Source: Streptosporangium amethystogenes (GTDB taxonomy: Bacteria > Actinomycetota > Actinomycetes > Streptosporangiales > Streptosporangiaceae). From it: a stretch of 64,000 nt of DNA. Both the position numbers and the translations under genes were made by a program. This document shows positions 1 to 8,922 of the stretch, piece after piece; the first letter of the stretch is position 1, and the number at the start of each line of letters is the position of its first letter. Location of the stretch: the NCBI RefSeq assembly GCF_000721075.1, contig NZ_JOEQ01000015.1:62001-126000 (forward strand). Direction: 5' to 3'. The notes beneath the pieces are model-generated. The model had not been told where the DNA came from. It did not search any database and worked only from the letters and a program-made list of their open reading frames with translations.

Positions 1-793
1 ACCGGTGGAGCGATCCTGGCGGCCGGTGGTCATGGCCGCGCTCGGAGACTCCATCAGCGCGGGGTTCAACGCCTGCGGGTGGTACGTCACCTGCGCCTCA
101 CGTTCCTGGTCGACCGGCGAGCACCGCGATGTCAGGAGCCACTACCTGAGGCTACGCGCCCTGGACGTGGCGCTCGCCGGGCACAATGTGAACCTCGCCG
201 TCCCGGGTTCCACCAGTGCCGACCTGGCCGGGCAGGTGACGCAGGCGATCGACCACCGCGCCGACTACGTGACGCTCCTGATCGGTGCCCAGGACGTCTG
301 CGTGTCCGAGGAGCGGCTGATGACCCCCGTGGCCGTCTACGAGAGCCGGGTGGCCGGGGCGCTGGGCCTGTTGCGGGCGGGCAGGCCCGATGCCCGGGTG
401 TTCGTGGCGAGCATCCCCGACCTCAGGCGACTCTGGCAGACCGGCAGGGACAACCTGGTGGCACGCGGGTTCTGGGAGGTGGGCCGGATCTGTCCCACCA
501 TGCTGGCGCGCCCCACCTCGACGTCGGCGGCCGACCAGGCCCGCCGCGACCGGGTGCGCGACCGGGTGATCGGTTTCAACGCCGCACTCGCCAGGGTCTG
601 CGCGGCGTACGGCCCGAACTGCCGGTTCGACGGCAACGAGGTGTTCAGGCAGGCGTTCACGCTGAGCCACATCAGCAAGTGGGACTTCTTCCACCCCAAC
701 GCCGCGGGCCAGCGGCTGATCGCGGAGAAGACCTACGGTGCGATGCGCGACTGGCTCGCGGAAGAGGAACCGGTGCCCGTCCTCGCCCCCTGA
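1..793 (+). CDS. SGNH/GDSL-family secreted lipase/esterase, 5'-truncated by window edge
   Basis: A serine hydrolase of the SGNH superfamily, expected to hydrolyse esters or lipids outside the cell. The block I motif GDSIS with the nucleophile serine lies near the visible N-terminus, GSTSAD and the GAQD stretch correspond to blocks II/III, and the C-terminal DFFHP supplies the catalytic Asp-His pair. The frame is open to base 1, and the GTG at 5 lacks a visible signal peptide, so the true start and secretion signal almost certainly lie upstream of the window. It converges with the response regulator that ends at 814. The family is clear; the substrate cannot be read from sequence. Confidence 0.85.
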   Translation, partial: PVERSWRPVVMAALGDSISAGFNACGWYVTCASRSWSTGEHRDVRSHYLRLRALDVALAGHNVNLAVPGSTSADLAGQVTQAIDHRADYVTLLIGAQDVCVSEERLMTPVAVYESRVAGALGLLRAGRPDARVFVASIPDLRRLWQTGRDNLVARGFWEVGRICPTMLARPTSTSAADQARRDRVRDRVIGFNAALARVCAAYGPNCRFDGNEVFRQAFTLSHISKWDFFHPNAAGQRLIAEKTYGAMRDWLAEEEPVPVLAP

Positions 794-813
794 GCCGGCG
801 AGCCCGGGGGCCT

Positions 814-1419
814 TCAAAGCCAGCCGTGGTGCCGGGCGGTGCGGGCGGCCTCGATGCGGTTGCGGGTGCCGGTCTTACCGATCGCGGCGGACAGGTAGTT
901 GCGGACGGTGCTCTCCGACAGGTGCAGCAGTCGCGAGATGTCGGTGATCGTCGCGCCGTCCGCCCCGGCGGCCAGTACGTCCCGCTCACGATCGGTCAGC
1001 GGGCTGGCACCGCTGCTCAGCGCGGCGGCGGCCAGCGCGGGGTCGATCACCTTCTCGCCCGCCAGGACCCGGCGGATCGCCGCGGCGAGATCCTCGACGG
1101 GACCGTCCTTGACGAGGAATCCGGCGGCGCCCGCCTCCATCGCCCGGCGCAGGTAGCCGGGCCTGCCGAAGGTGGTCAGGATCAGCACCCGGCAGCCGGG
1201 CAGGCGGTCCCGGAGGCCTGCCGCGGCCTCCAGACCGCTGATCCCCGGCATCTCGACGTCCAGCAGGGCGATGTCGGGACGTGTGTCCAGCGCGGCGGCC
1301 ACGACCTCGTCGCCCCCGGCGACCGTGGCGACGACCTCGATGTCGTCCTCCAGACCGAGAAGCAGGGCCAGCGCGCTGCGCATCATGCCCTGGTCCTCGG
1401 CCAGCAGCACCCTGATCAT
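814..1419 (-). CDS. NarL/LuxR-family two-component response regulator
   Basis: The receiver domain is residues 1-120, with the acidic pair E8-D9, phospho-acceptor D54 (in LLDVEMPG) and a conserved Lys near residue 104. The C-terminal LuxR-type helix-turn-helix contains LTDRERDVLAAGA. I start at the ATG at 1419 because AGGAGG sits at ideal spacing before it. A longer in-frame start at 1470 has no such site and adds residues unlike the family. It is the last gene of a minus-strand operon after the histidine kinase, so it is the likely partner of that kinase. The output is probably the upstream ABC exporter, as in many actinobacterial exporter/two-component loci (inference). Confidence 0.93.
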   Translation of the reverse strand: MIRVLLAEDQGMMRSALALLLGLEDDIEVVATVAGGDEVVAAALDTRPDIALLDVEMPGISGLEAAAGLRDRLPGCRVLILTTFGRPGYLRRAMEAGAAGFLVKDGPVEDLAAAIRRVLAGEKVIDPALAAAALSSGASPLTDRERDVLAAGADGATITDISRLLHLSESTVRNYLSAAIGKTGTRNRIEAARTARHHGWL

Positions 1420-1509
1420 GAAAGCGTTCCTCCTCGGCGGAAAACCAGCGATCTTGCGGGTGGAGAGCAAACGATCATGAAAGGCTCCTCCCTGGTGGAA
1501 GAGCGCCGA

Positions 1510-2646
1510 TCATGGGAGCGTCACCCTCAGCACGAAGCCGTCGCCTCCGCCGGCCTCCAGTGTTCCGCCGAGCGCGACGACCCGCTCGGTCAGGCCGCGC
1601 AGGCCATTGCCCAGGGTGCCCGATCCGGCTCCCCGGCCGTCGTCGCGGATCTCCAGCACCGTGCCCTCCAGGGTGATCTCGCAGGTGCGGGCGGCGCTGT
1701 GGCGGACGACATTGGTCACGCCCTCCCGTACGGCCCAGCCCAGCAGGGCGTCTGCCTCCGGTGCGGGGCGGTCCTCGGAGACGGTGACCGTGGCGGCGAT
1801 GCCCGCGTCGGCCAGTACCGTGCGCGCCGAGGCCAGCTCGGAGGCCAGCCCGCGCCCCCGGTAGCCGCTGACCGCGGCCCGCACCTCGGTCAGCGCCGTC
1901 CGGCCGACCGCCTCGATGTCGGCCGCCTGCCGAGCCGCCGCCTCCGCGTCGCGAGGGGCGAGCCGCCGTACCGCCTCCGCCTTGACCACCATCACCGACA
2001 GGGTGTGCCCGAGCAGGTCGTGCAGGTCGCGGGAGAACCGCAGCCGCTCCTCGGCCACCGCGACCCGGGCCAGCTCCTGGCGGGTCTGCTGGAGCTCAGT
2101 GATCACGGAGAAGAGCTTCAGGACGACGCTGACCACCAGGCCGCCGGTGGCCGTTCCCCAGGTGGCCTGGGAGATGCTCGCCCAGCCGGCGCCCGCGCGC
2201 CACATCACCGCGGTCAGCGCGAGCGTCAGCACGGTCAGGAAGAGGTAGACGGACCTGCCGCGCAGCACGACCCCGCAGGCGATCGTCATCAGCGGTGCGA
2301 GGTAGAACCAGTTGTGCGCGAACACCGCCAGCAGCAGGAAGATCACCGCCAGCAGCCCGGCCAGGGCCACGATCGCCGCCCGTCGCCGGCCGTGGAAGGC
2401 CAGCCGGATGCAGAGCACGTAAAGGATGGCGAAGGCGAGGATGCCCAGCGCGGCCGGCGCCGCCGGCCGCACGTGCCCTCCCGCGAGGTCGCTGACCGGG
2501 GGATAGGCGATCAGCAGCCACGGATAGAAGGCGAGCTCCCCGGGCCCCTGCCTTCTCACCCTCCCCGACCATCTCGGTCTCGCCTTCTCCGGACCTTGCG
2601 GCCTCTCCGGCTCCGTCACCCCCGCTCCCTCCGGCTCTCGGTTCAT
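1510..2646 (-). CDS. Sensor histidine kinase, HisKA_3/DesK type
   Basis: A membrane histidine kinase of about 378 residues. Several hydrophobic helices occupy residues 40-170, followed by a dimerisation/phospho-acceptor helix with FSRDLHDLLGH (His209 is the phosphorylated residue) and a HATPase_c domain with an N-box-like EGVTNVVRHS and glycine-rich DDGRGAG and GNGLRGL. No extracytoplasmic sensor domain is evident, so stimuli are probably sensed within the membrane. It sits between the ABC-2 permease and the response regulator on the same strand, a typical bacitracin/drug-exporter-like arrangement. The signal is unknown. Confidence 0.92.
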   Translation of the reverse strand: MNREPEGAGVTEPERPQGPEKARPRWSGRVRRQGPGELAFYPWLLIAYPPVSDLAGGHVRPAAPAALGILAFAILYVLCIRLAFHGRRRAAIVALAGLLAVIFLLLAVFAHNWFYLAPLMTIACGVVLRGRSVYLFLTVLTLALTAVMWRAGAGWASISQATWGTATGGLVVSVVLKLFSVITELQQTRQELARVAVAEERLRFSRDLHDLLGHTLSVMVVKAEAVRRLAPRDAEAAARQAADIEAVGRTALTEVRAAVSGYRGRGLASELASARTVLADAGIAATVTVSEDRPAPEADALLGWAVREGVTNVVRHSAARTCEITLEGTVLEIRDDGRGAGSGTLGNGLRGLTERVVALGGTLEAGGGDGFVLRVTLP

Positions 2647-2677
2647 CCGGCCACTCCTATCACGCGACCCGTGCGAT

Positions 2678-3403
2678 TCACGCCAGACGCCCGGCCCGGC
2701 GATAGCCGTACAACGCCAGGAGCCCGAAGACGACCAGCCAGCAGGTCAGGATCAGTGCCACACCCGTTCCGGGTGTCTGGCCGAAGGCGATCTTCCGCGC
2801 CAGGTCGGCGTAGGCGAAGCTCGGCGTCCACTCCGCGAGCGCCTTCAGCCAGGAGGGGAAGACCTCGGCGGGCAGCCACAGCCCTCCGACGATCGCCAGC
2901 ACCAAATTGGCCGCGATGTTGAGCACGGCGGCGGTCTGGCCGCTGAACCGGTAGCCGATGGCCAGGCCCAGCAGGGTGAAGGGCAGGGAACCCGCCCAGA
3001 GCAGGAGCACGATCGAGGCCCACTGCCAGATCGCCAGCCGTACCCCGTTGAGCAGCGCCGCAGACAGGCACACGCCGGCGATCGCGGGCAGCACCACGAG
3101 CATGCCGGTGCCCGCCTTGCCGGCGATCACCTGTACCGGCGCCAGGGGAGTGATCCGCAGCTGCCGCAGCCAGCCCGCGGTCCTGTCCTCGGCGATGCCG
3201 GTGCCGTTGTTGAAAGCCGAGCCGATCGCGCCGAAGGCGGCCATGCTGACCATCACGTGCAGGGCGGCCCAGCCGTGGTCGTCGCCCGCCACGCCGAGGT
3301 TGGTGAAGAGCAGGTACATCACCACGGGCATGGTGAAACCCATGATCACGTATCCCGGGTCGCGGCGGGCCCTGGCGATCTCCAGGCGGATGTAGCCGAG
3401 CAT
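2678..3403 (-). CDS. ABC-2 type transporter permease
   Basis: A 241-residue integral membrane protein with about six hydrophobic segments. It shows the ABC-2 hallmarks of a cytoplasmic N-terminus (LEIARARRDPGYVI) and a late GLWLPAEVFPSWL-type loop before the last helix. It is the membrane half of an exporter whose ATPase is encoded immediately upstream. The ATPase stop and this start share one base (TGATG), so the two are translationally coupled. Only 31 bases separate it from the histidine kinase, so exporter and two-component system form one transcription unit. The substrate (lipid, peptide or drug) is not determinable. Confidence 0.92.
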   Translation of the reverse strand: MLGYIRLEIARARRDPGYVIMGFTMPVVMYLLFTNLGVAGDDHGWAALHVMVSMAAFGAIGSAFNNGTGIAEDRTAGWLRQLRITPLAPVQVIAGKAGTGMLVVLPAIAGVCLSAALLNGVRLAIWQWASIVLLLWAGSLPFTLLGLAIGYRFSGQTAAVLNIAANLVLAIVGGLWLPAEVFPSWLKALAEWTPSFAYADLARKIAFGQTPGTGVALILTCWLVVFGLLALYGYRRAGRLA

Positions 3404-4290
3404 CAGGCGTCCACTCCCGTCAGTGCGATGAAGGCGTCCTCCAGCGCGGCGGGGACCACCTCAAGGTCGCGTACGGCTCCCGCCTCGGCCAGCGCCAGCA
3501 CGGTGGTGTCGGCGTCGCGGGTGCGCAGGTGGGCGCGGTCCCCGCGGATCTCGACGGAGGTGACCCCGGGAAGGAGTTCCAGCCAGGCCGTCTCTGGAGC
3601 GGGGACGGTGACGCGGACCGTGGTCAGCGAGACCAGGCGCTTGATCTCCCGGCTGGTGCCGTCGGCCACGATCCGGCCCCTGTCGATCACCACCACCCGG
3701 TCGGCGTACTCGTCGGCCTCCTCCAGGTAGTGGGTGGAGAACAGCACGGTCCTGCCGCGCGCGGCGAAGGCCCGCATGCTCTCCCAGAACTCCCGCCTGG
3801 CCCGGACGTCCAGCGCCGCGGTCGGCTCGTCCAGCAGGATCAGCTCCGGATCCCCGGCCAGCGCCAGCGCGAAGCGGAGGCGCTGCGCCTGGCCGCCGGA
3901 GAGCCGCTCCACCCTACGGCCGGCCAGCTCCTCCAGCCCTGCGACGGCCATCACCTCCCGCAGTGGGAGCGGCGCCCGGTAGGTCCCGGAGACGAAGCCG
4001 AGCAGTTCGCCGACCGTGGTCCGGGAGACCAGGCCGCCCTCCTGGGGCATCGCCGCCAGCCGCCCGCTCCGGATCGCGGCCTCCGGGGCGCCCCCGAACA
4101 CGCGCACTGTCCCGGAGTCGGCGGCCAGCAGCCCGAGCAGCAACCGGATGCCGGTCGACTTGCCCGCGCCGTTGGGACCGAGCAGGGCGACGGTCTGCCC
4201 GGCGGGGATGTCGAGGCTGAGGTCGTCCACGGCGCGTACCGCCCCGAAACGTTTGGTCACGTTCTTGAGTGACACCACGTCATTCGTCAT
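3403..4290 (-). CDS. ABC exporter ATP-binding protein (DrrA-like)
   Basis: The nucleotide-binding subunit has Walker A GPNGAGKS, a Q-loop around MPQEGG, signature LSGGQAQR, Walker B LILLDEPTAALD and the H-loop STHYLEEAD. The C-terminal ~80 residues resemble the extension of DrrA/CcmA-type exporters. ATG 4290 gives the canonical N-terminus (MTNDVVSLKNVTKRFG); an in-frame start at 4356 would add 22 atypical residues. It is the first gene of the operon that includes the permease, histidine kinase and response regulator. It works with the adjacent permease as a homodimeric-type exporter. Confidence 0.93.
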   Translation of the reverse strand: MTNDVVSLKNVTKRFGAVRAVDDLSLDIPAGQTVALLGPNGAGKSTGIRLLLGLLAADSGTVRVFGGAPEAAIRSGRLAAMPQEGGLVSRTTVGELLGFVSGTYRAPLPLREVMAVAGLEELAGRRVERLSGGQAQRLRFALALAGDPELILLDEPTAALDVRARREFWESMRAFAARGRTVLFSTHYLEEADEYADRVVVIDRGRIVADGTSREIKRLVSLTTVRVTVPAPETAWLELLPGVTSVEIRGDRAHLRTRDADTTVLALAEAGAVRDLEVVPAALEDAFIALTGVDA

Positions 4291-4410
4291 GCGAAAGACG
4301 CTACGGAGGGCACGGGATCCCAGGTAGATCCATCGATCCAGGGCTGCCCGGGACAAATGTCACCCCTCGGTGCTCGCGGAGTTCCTGGTCCGTCATCGGA
4401 AACCGCAGCG

Positions 4411-4442
4411 TGGAGGTCCCCGGTGTGCACGGTGGGCCTCCA
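4411..4442 (-). terminator. Hairpin, probable terminator of the alpha/beta hydrolase
   Basis: TGGAGGTCC pairs with GGGCCTCCA around an interrupted loop (9 bp with one G-T pair). It lies about 100 bases beyond the stop of the minus-strand hydrolase and before the exporter operon. No T-run follows, which is usual for actinobacterial terminators. Confidence 0.4.
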
Positions 4443-4545
4443 CGAGCACTGTCAGGACCGGTGCTGTTGTGGAGGGGAAATCGGGGCGGAGCGTGCCGGC
4501 CGGGCTCAGCCTCGCCACCTGTTTCCGCCCCGCCAGGCTTTCGTC

Positions 4546-5292
4546 TCAGACCGCCAGTGCGGCGAGTGCCGCCGCGGTCTCCTCCGGCTTGGAGAACATC
4601 GGCCAGTGGCCGGTGGGCACCGAGGCGAAGCTCCACTCGGGCCCGGAGAGCGCCGCGAAGAACGGGTGACCGGCCGCGATCATGGTGTGCACCTGCTCCA
4701 GCGAGAACGAGCACGTGATGAGCGTTTTGGACAGCGCCTCCGCGCCACCCTTGAGCATCAGGGGCTGGGTCAACGTCCCATACGGCTGGGGGGTCGCGCG
4801 GGAGACGAACCACTCGCGTTCGGCCTCGCCCAGCCCCTCCAGGCTGGCTCCGGCCTGCTCCTGCTCCTCCCAGGAGATAAGCGGGTAACTCACCCCGTCC
4901 CCCCGCTCGGCGACCCGCTTCTCGATGAACGCCCGCCACCCGGGCTCGGTGGTGTCCAACTGGGTCATACCATCGACCAGCGGACCGCTGTCGAGGTAGA
5001 CGACCCGGGCTATGCGCTCGGGAATCCGCTCGGCCGCGCCGGTGACCGGCGCGCCGGCCCCGCTGTGGGCGACGAGGATCACCTCGTTCAGGTCCGCGAA
5101 GACCACCGTGTTCACGATGTCCTGGATGTGGGTCTCCAGATCGACCCCGGGGCCGGCCAGGTGCGCCCTGTCGCCGAGCCCGGTGAGCGTGACCGGGTGG
5201 ACCTCGTGCCCGGCCTCGCGCAGCGGCCGGGTGACCTTCTCCCAGGCCCACGCGCCCAGCCAGAAACCGGGGACCAGCAGGTAGGTGCTCAT
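4546..5292 (-). CDS. Alpha/beta hydrolase (EstC/methylesterase-like)
   Basis: A 248-residue cytoplasmic hydrolase. LVPGFWLGAWAWE near the N-terminus is the oxyanion-hole strand, Ser77 in VAHSGAG is the nucleophile elbow, and a late GHWPMF supplies the catalytic His. This pattern matches the plant-type methylesterase/hydroxynitrile-lyase-like branch found in bacteria (EstC, salicylate esterase). The start has a good purine-rich site and faces the WYL regulator across an 83-bp promoter region holding a long palindrome, so that neighbour probably controls it. The substrate is unknown. Confidence 0.88.
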   Translation of the reverse strand: MSTYLLVPGFWLGAWAWEKVTRPLREAGHEVHPVTLTGLGDRAHLAGPGVDLETHIQDIVNTVVFADLNEVILVAHSGAGAPVTGAAERIPERIARVVYLDSGPLVDGMTQLDTTEPGWRAFIEKRVAERGDGVSYPLISWEEQEQAGASLEGLGEAEREWFVSRATPQPYGTLTQPLMLKGGAEALSKTLITCSFSLEQVHTMIAAGHPFFAALSGPEWSFASVPTGHWPMFSKPEETAAALAALAV

Positions 5293-5333
5293 ATCTCAAC
5301 TCTCCTTCGTTCGCCTGGTCTCACCCTAGAATC

Positions 5334-5360
5334 GAATCCGGACAGTATCGGTCCTGATTC
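5334..5360. promoter_or_regulatory. Interrupted palindrome, putative WYL-regulator operator
   Basis: Arms GAATCCGGAC and GTCCTGATTC, separated by 7 bases, form a 27-bp imperfect palindrome (mismatch only at the sixth pair). It lies exactly between the divergent hydrolase and regulator starts. A TAGAAT at 5327-5332 could be a -10 element. An operator for the adjacent regulator is the natural inference. Confidence 0.55.
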
Positions 5361-5375
5361 TTGAGGAGATCTCAC

Positions 5376-6332
5376 ATGACCGCCGCGAGGATCCTCGCGC
5401 TGCTGGAGTTGCTGCAGGCCGCTCCGGGCCTGACCGGTCCCGATCTCGCCGCCAGGCTGGAGGTGGACGAGCGCACGGTGCGCCGCTACGCGGTGCGGCT
5501 GTCGGAGCTCGGCGTGCCGGTCTCGGCCGAGCGGGGCCGCTACGGCGGCTACCGGCTGCTGCCCGGCTACAAGCTGCCGCCGCTGATGCTCACCGACGAC
5601 GAGGCCACCGCAGTGGTGCTGGGGCTGCTGGCCGGGCGGCGGACCGGGCTGGCGGTGGGGGAGACGGCCACCGAGAGCGCCCTGGCCAAGATCCAGCGAG
5701 TGCTCCCGGGGCCGTTGCGCGAGCGTGTCGACGCGATCTCGGAGACGCTGGGCCACACCGGCGCCGCGACGCGGGCACCCGCCCCGAAGGCGGGCCCGCT
5801 GCTCGCCCTCGCCGACGCCGCCCGCCGCCGGGTCACCGTCCGGCTGGCCTACCGCTCCTGGCGCGGCGACGCCTCGACGCGCGACCTGGACCCGTACGGC
5901 ATCGTCTTCCACTCCGGCCGCTGGTACGTCGCGGGCCTTGACCACGACAGCGGGGAGATCAGGACCTTCCGGGTGGACCGGGTGGCGAGCGCCGAGCGCA
6001 CCGAGCGGAGGTTTCCGGCCCCGGACGACTTCGACCCGGTAGCGCACGTGGTCGGATCGCTGTCGGCGGTGCCCTACCGCCACGAGGTCAGGGTGTTGCT
6101 GGAGACCACCCTGACCGAGGCCGCCGCCCGGATCCCCGCCGCCACGGCGACCCTGGCCGAGACCTCCGCCGGGGTGTTGCTGACCACCAGGGCCGAGCGG
6201 TTGGACGGGATGGCCCAGATGCTCGCCGGCCTCGGCTGGCCGTTCACCGTCATCGCCCCCGCCGAACTACGCGACGAGATCAGAGCCCTCGCCGCCCGCC
6301 TCCTCGCCTCCGCGGCCGTCACCCCGCCCTGA
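5376..6332 (+). CDS. YafY-family transcriptional regulator (HTH_11 + WYL)
   Basis: The N-terminal helix-turn-helix (residues 1-60: LTGPDLAARLEVDERTVRRYAVRLSELGVPV) is followed by a GGYRLLPGYKLPPLM wing. A WYL domain from about residue 135 holds RSWRGDASTRDLDPYGIVFHSGRWYVAG, in which the WYL core reads WYV. A C-terminal extension follows. ATG 5376 is preceded by GAGGAGAT, which decides the start. WYL domains bind ligands, often nucleotides or nucleic acid. The divergent hydrolase and the shared palindrome suggest local control and autoregulation. Confidence 0.92.
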   Translation: MTAARILALLELLQAAPGLTGPDLAARLEVDERTVRRYAVRLSELGVPVSAERGRYGGYRLLPGYKLPPLMLTDDEATAVVLGLLAGRRTGLAVGETATESALAKIQRVLPGPLRERVDAISETLGHTGAATRAPAPKAGPLLALADAARRRVTVRLAYRSWRGDASTRDLDPYGIVFHSGRWYVAGLDHDSGEIRTFRVDRVASAERTERRFPAPDDFDPVAHVVGSLSAVPYRHEVRVLLETTLTEAAARIPAATATLAETSAGVLLTTRAERLDGMAQMLAGLGWPFTVIAPAELRDEIRALAARLLASAAVTPP

Positions 6333-6744
6333 CCTCGGCGCTTCGCGGTATCCCGCCGAGGAGAGCACCTGGCCGCTGGGATGGTTGTTTTTGGAATTCT
6401 CCACCTGCGGGCGGCGGAGGATGCCAGGGACGGCGAAAGGCGATCGTGATGACTCCGTACGACGCCGAGTGTCCCGACTCGGGAGCTCATCCCGCTGACG
6501 TCTCGACGGGAACTGGAGCTTGGACTTCTCATCGCAGGCCGTACGCGGTGAGGGTGAGCGATCGGCGGGTGGCGGTCGGCAGGGGGCCGAGTGAACGCCT
6601 GCGCTGATACCGGGCCTAGAGTCCTCCATCAAGGGATGGTCGGCCCGCGACAGCGTGTGTGACGCGATCTCGTTGCCCCGTTGTCACAGATCGCAGCGCT
6701 GCCCTGTCTTCCAGACGGACCAGACGTTGCGGAGCGACAGGAGC
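6333..6744. other. Non-coding gap between WYL regulator and LtrA gene
   Basis: About 410 bases with no convincing gene. CCTCGGC (6333-6339) and GCCGAGG (6355-6361) form a weak hairpin right after the regulator stop, possibly a terminator. A small dyad, CCGAGT/ACTCGG, lies at 6465-6482. Nothing else is recognisable. Confidence 0.5.
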
Positions 6745-7959
6745 ATGACCTTGCCACCAGCCAGTACCCTCATCCGGATCCGGGTCCGGATGAGCTCGCG
6801 CCCCATCGACGAGCCGCATCGAGTCTCCAGCCCGCTGGAGCTCCTGTTCGACCTCACGTTCGTGGTGGCGGTCGCGACCGTTACCGCGCAGTTCGGGCAC
6901 GCCGTCGCCGGTGGTCATGTAATGGCCGAATTGATCCCGTTTCTCCAGGTGTTCTTCGCGATCTGGTGGGCGTGGATGAACTTCACCTGGTTCGCCTCCT
7001 CATACGACACCGACGACGTCCCCTACCGGCTGCTGACCATGGTGCAGATGGCCGGCGTGCTCGTGCTCGCCGCGGGGGTGCCCGCCGCGGTCGGTGCGTC
7101 CGACCTCGGGATCATCACGCTGGGATACCTCATCATGCGAGTCGGGCTCGTAGCCCAGTGGCTGCGGGTCGCGCTGGAGGATCCAGACGGTCGCCGCACC
7201 GGGTTGCGTTATGCCGCCGGGATCGGTCTCGTCCAGGTGGGCTGGCTGCTACGGCTCGCGCTCGCGGAGAGCGGCGTCCTGCCGGCATCGTGGCAGCTGC
7301 CTGTTTTTGTCCTCCTGGCCGCCTTGGAGCTGGCGGTGCCACCGTGGGCGGAGCGGGCCAGACCGACCGCCTGGCACCCACATCACATTGCCGAGCGCTA
7401 CGGGCTGTTCACGATCATCCTGTTCGGGGAGAGCGTGCTGGCCGCCAGCCGGGGAGTCGAGGGGGCGCTCGAAGCAGGCCGGATCAGCGGGCACTTCGTT
7501 GTCATCGCCTGCTCCGGGCTCGTACTGCTGTTCGCGCTGTGGTGGCTGTACTTCCTCGGCCCAGCCGGAGAGGGGCTCAGCGATCGCCGTCACCTGTCGT
7601 ATTGGTGGGGGTATGGGCATTACGGCATCTTCGCCGCGCTGGCGGCGCTCGGCGCGGGGCTGGAGGTCGCGGTCGAGCAGAGCAGGCATCAGGTGGCGAC
7701 CATCGGGTTCGCGGTCGCCGTTCCGGTCGGGGTGTATCTCGCGCTGCTCGCGGCGCTCCACGCGCTCGTCTCCGCGAAGCCGGTCATCTCTCCTGTCGCG
7801 GTCGTGGGCGCCGTCGTGGTCATCGTGCTGCTGCCGCTGGCCACACCGTGGATCGAGGTGGCCGCCGTGATCGCGGGCGTCGCGGTCGTCTGCGTCGCCC
7901 TCGTCGCCGGCACGCTCACGAGGGCAGCCGTCACAAACCGGGCCGCTGTCCGATCTTGA
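6745..7959 (+). CDS. Low temperature requirement protein A (LtrA) family membrane protein
   Basis: A polytopic membrane protein of 404 residues with 10-12 predicted helices. The LtrA signature near the N-terminus is visible: SPLELLFDLTFVVAVA, then an FFAIWWAWMNFTWFASSYDTDD stretch, and later HIAERYGLFTIILFGESVL. The biochemical role is unknown; the family name comes from a Listeria cold-growth mutant. The ATG at 6745 has GGAG 11 bases upstream. A shorter start at 6790 lacks any site. Confidence 0.9.
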   Translation: MTLPPASTLIRIRVRMSSRPIDEPHRVSSPLELLFDLTFVVAVATVTAQFGHAVAGGHVMAELIPFLQVFFAIWWAWMNFTWFASSYDTDDVPYRLLTMVQMAGVLVLAAGVPAAVGASDLGIITLGYLIMRVGLVAQWLRVALEDPDGRRTGLRYAAGIGLVQVGWLLRLALAESGVLPASWQLPVFVLLAALELAVPPWAERARPTAWHPHHIAERYGLFTIILFGESVLAASRGVEGALEAGRISGHFVVIACSGLVLLFALWWLYFLGPAGEGLSDRRHLSYWWGYGHYGIFAALAALGAGLEVAVEQSRHQVATIGFAVAVPVGVYLALLAALHALVSAKPVISPVAVVGAVVVIVLLPLATPWIEVAAVIAGVAVVCVALVAGTLTRAAVTNRAAVRS

Positions 7960-8157
7960 TTTCCGACCGCCGTCGCCGGCGCGCCCGTACGGCTCGGTCG
8001 CCAGGCGGTCCTGCACCACACCAGCTGCCTCGTGGTGATCATCCGGATCCCTCGCCAGGGAATTTCGCGGGGGCTGTCACACCTGCGGGGGCTGTCTTGT
8101 CTTAGCTGGCGACCGGGTCGAGCATAGGCCGTCCCGGGCCGACACAGGGGATTTGTC

Positions 8158-8922
8158 ATGAAGATCGTGGTCATCGGCGGGACGGGTCTGATCGGGTCGA
8201 AGCTCGTGACCAAGCTGACCGAGCACGGTCACGAGACGGTGGCGGCCTCGCCGAACACCGGCGTGAACACGCTCACCGGCGAAGGGCTTGCCGAGGCGCT
8301 GAAGGGCGCGCAGGTCGTGGTCGACGTGTCGAACTCGCCGTCGTTCGAGCCCGCCGCGGTAATGGAGTTCTTCCAGACCTCCACGCGGAACCTGCTGGCC
8401 GCGGAGGCGGCGGCAGGGGTCGGCCACCACGTCGCGGTGTCGGTGGTGGGCACGGAGCGGATGCCGGAGAACGGCTACTTCGCGGCGAAGATCGCCCAGG
8501 AGAAGCTTATCGAGAAGTCGGGCATTCCGTACTCGCTGGTCCACGCGACGCAGTTCTTCGAGTTCGTGCGGAGCATCGCCGACGAGGCCACCGACGACGG
8601 CAAGGTACGGATCGCGCCCGTGCGGTTCCAGCCCATCGCGGGTGACGAGGTCGCGCAGGCGGTCGGCCGGACCGCGGTGGGCACGCCGCTGAACGGCCGG
8701 ACCCAGGTCGCCGGGCCCCAGCAGTACCAAATGGATGAGTTCTTCCGCAAGGCCCTGGCGGCCTGGGGTGACTCACGCGAGGTGGTCACCGACCCGCTGG
8801 CACGCTACTTCGGCAGCGTGCCGGGCGAGCGCACGCTCGTGCCAGGGGACGGTGCCACGCTCGGCAAGATCAACTATCGCGAGTGGCTCGACCGGAACAC
8901 TCCCGGCAAGCAGGTGCCGTGA
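8158..8922 (+). CDS. NmrA/SDR-like NAD(P)-binding oxidoreductase
   Basis: A 254-residue atypical short-chain dehydrogenase. VIGGTGLIGSKLV at residues 5-17 is the dinucleotide-binding loop. SVVGTERMPENGYFAAKIAQEKLIEKSGIPYSLVHATQFFEF matches the NmrA-like branch, which lacks a strict Tyr-x3-Lys. It is the first gene of the coupled operon that ends with two sigma-like genes. NAD(P)-binding epimerase/oxidoreductases are frequent partners of ECF41 sigma factors (family knowledge), which supports this protein being a target of the downstream sigma factor. Confidence 0.9.
   Translation: MKIVVIGGTGLIGSKLVTKLTEHGHETVAASPNTGVNTLTGEGLAEALKGAQVVVDVSNSPSFEPAAVMEFFQTSTRNLLAAEAAAGVGHHVAVSVVGTERMPENGYFAAKIAQEKLIEKSGIPYSLVHATQFFEFVRSIADEATDDGKVRIAPVRFQPIAGDEVAQAVGRTAVGTPLNGRTQVAGPQQYQMDEFFRKALAAWGDSREVVTDPLARYFGSVPGERTLVPGDGATLGKINYREWLDRNTPGKQVP

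Noticed and set aside
79..2922. A 947-codon plus-strand frame
   Set aside because: It is the antisense/alternate-frame shadow of the SGNH, response regulator and histidine kinase genes: Arg/Pro/Gly-rich, no motif, low codon-bias logic.
6465..6482. CCGAGT/ACTCGG dyad as operator
   Set aside because: Short arms expected by chance in GC-rich DNA, and no gene start close by.
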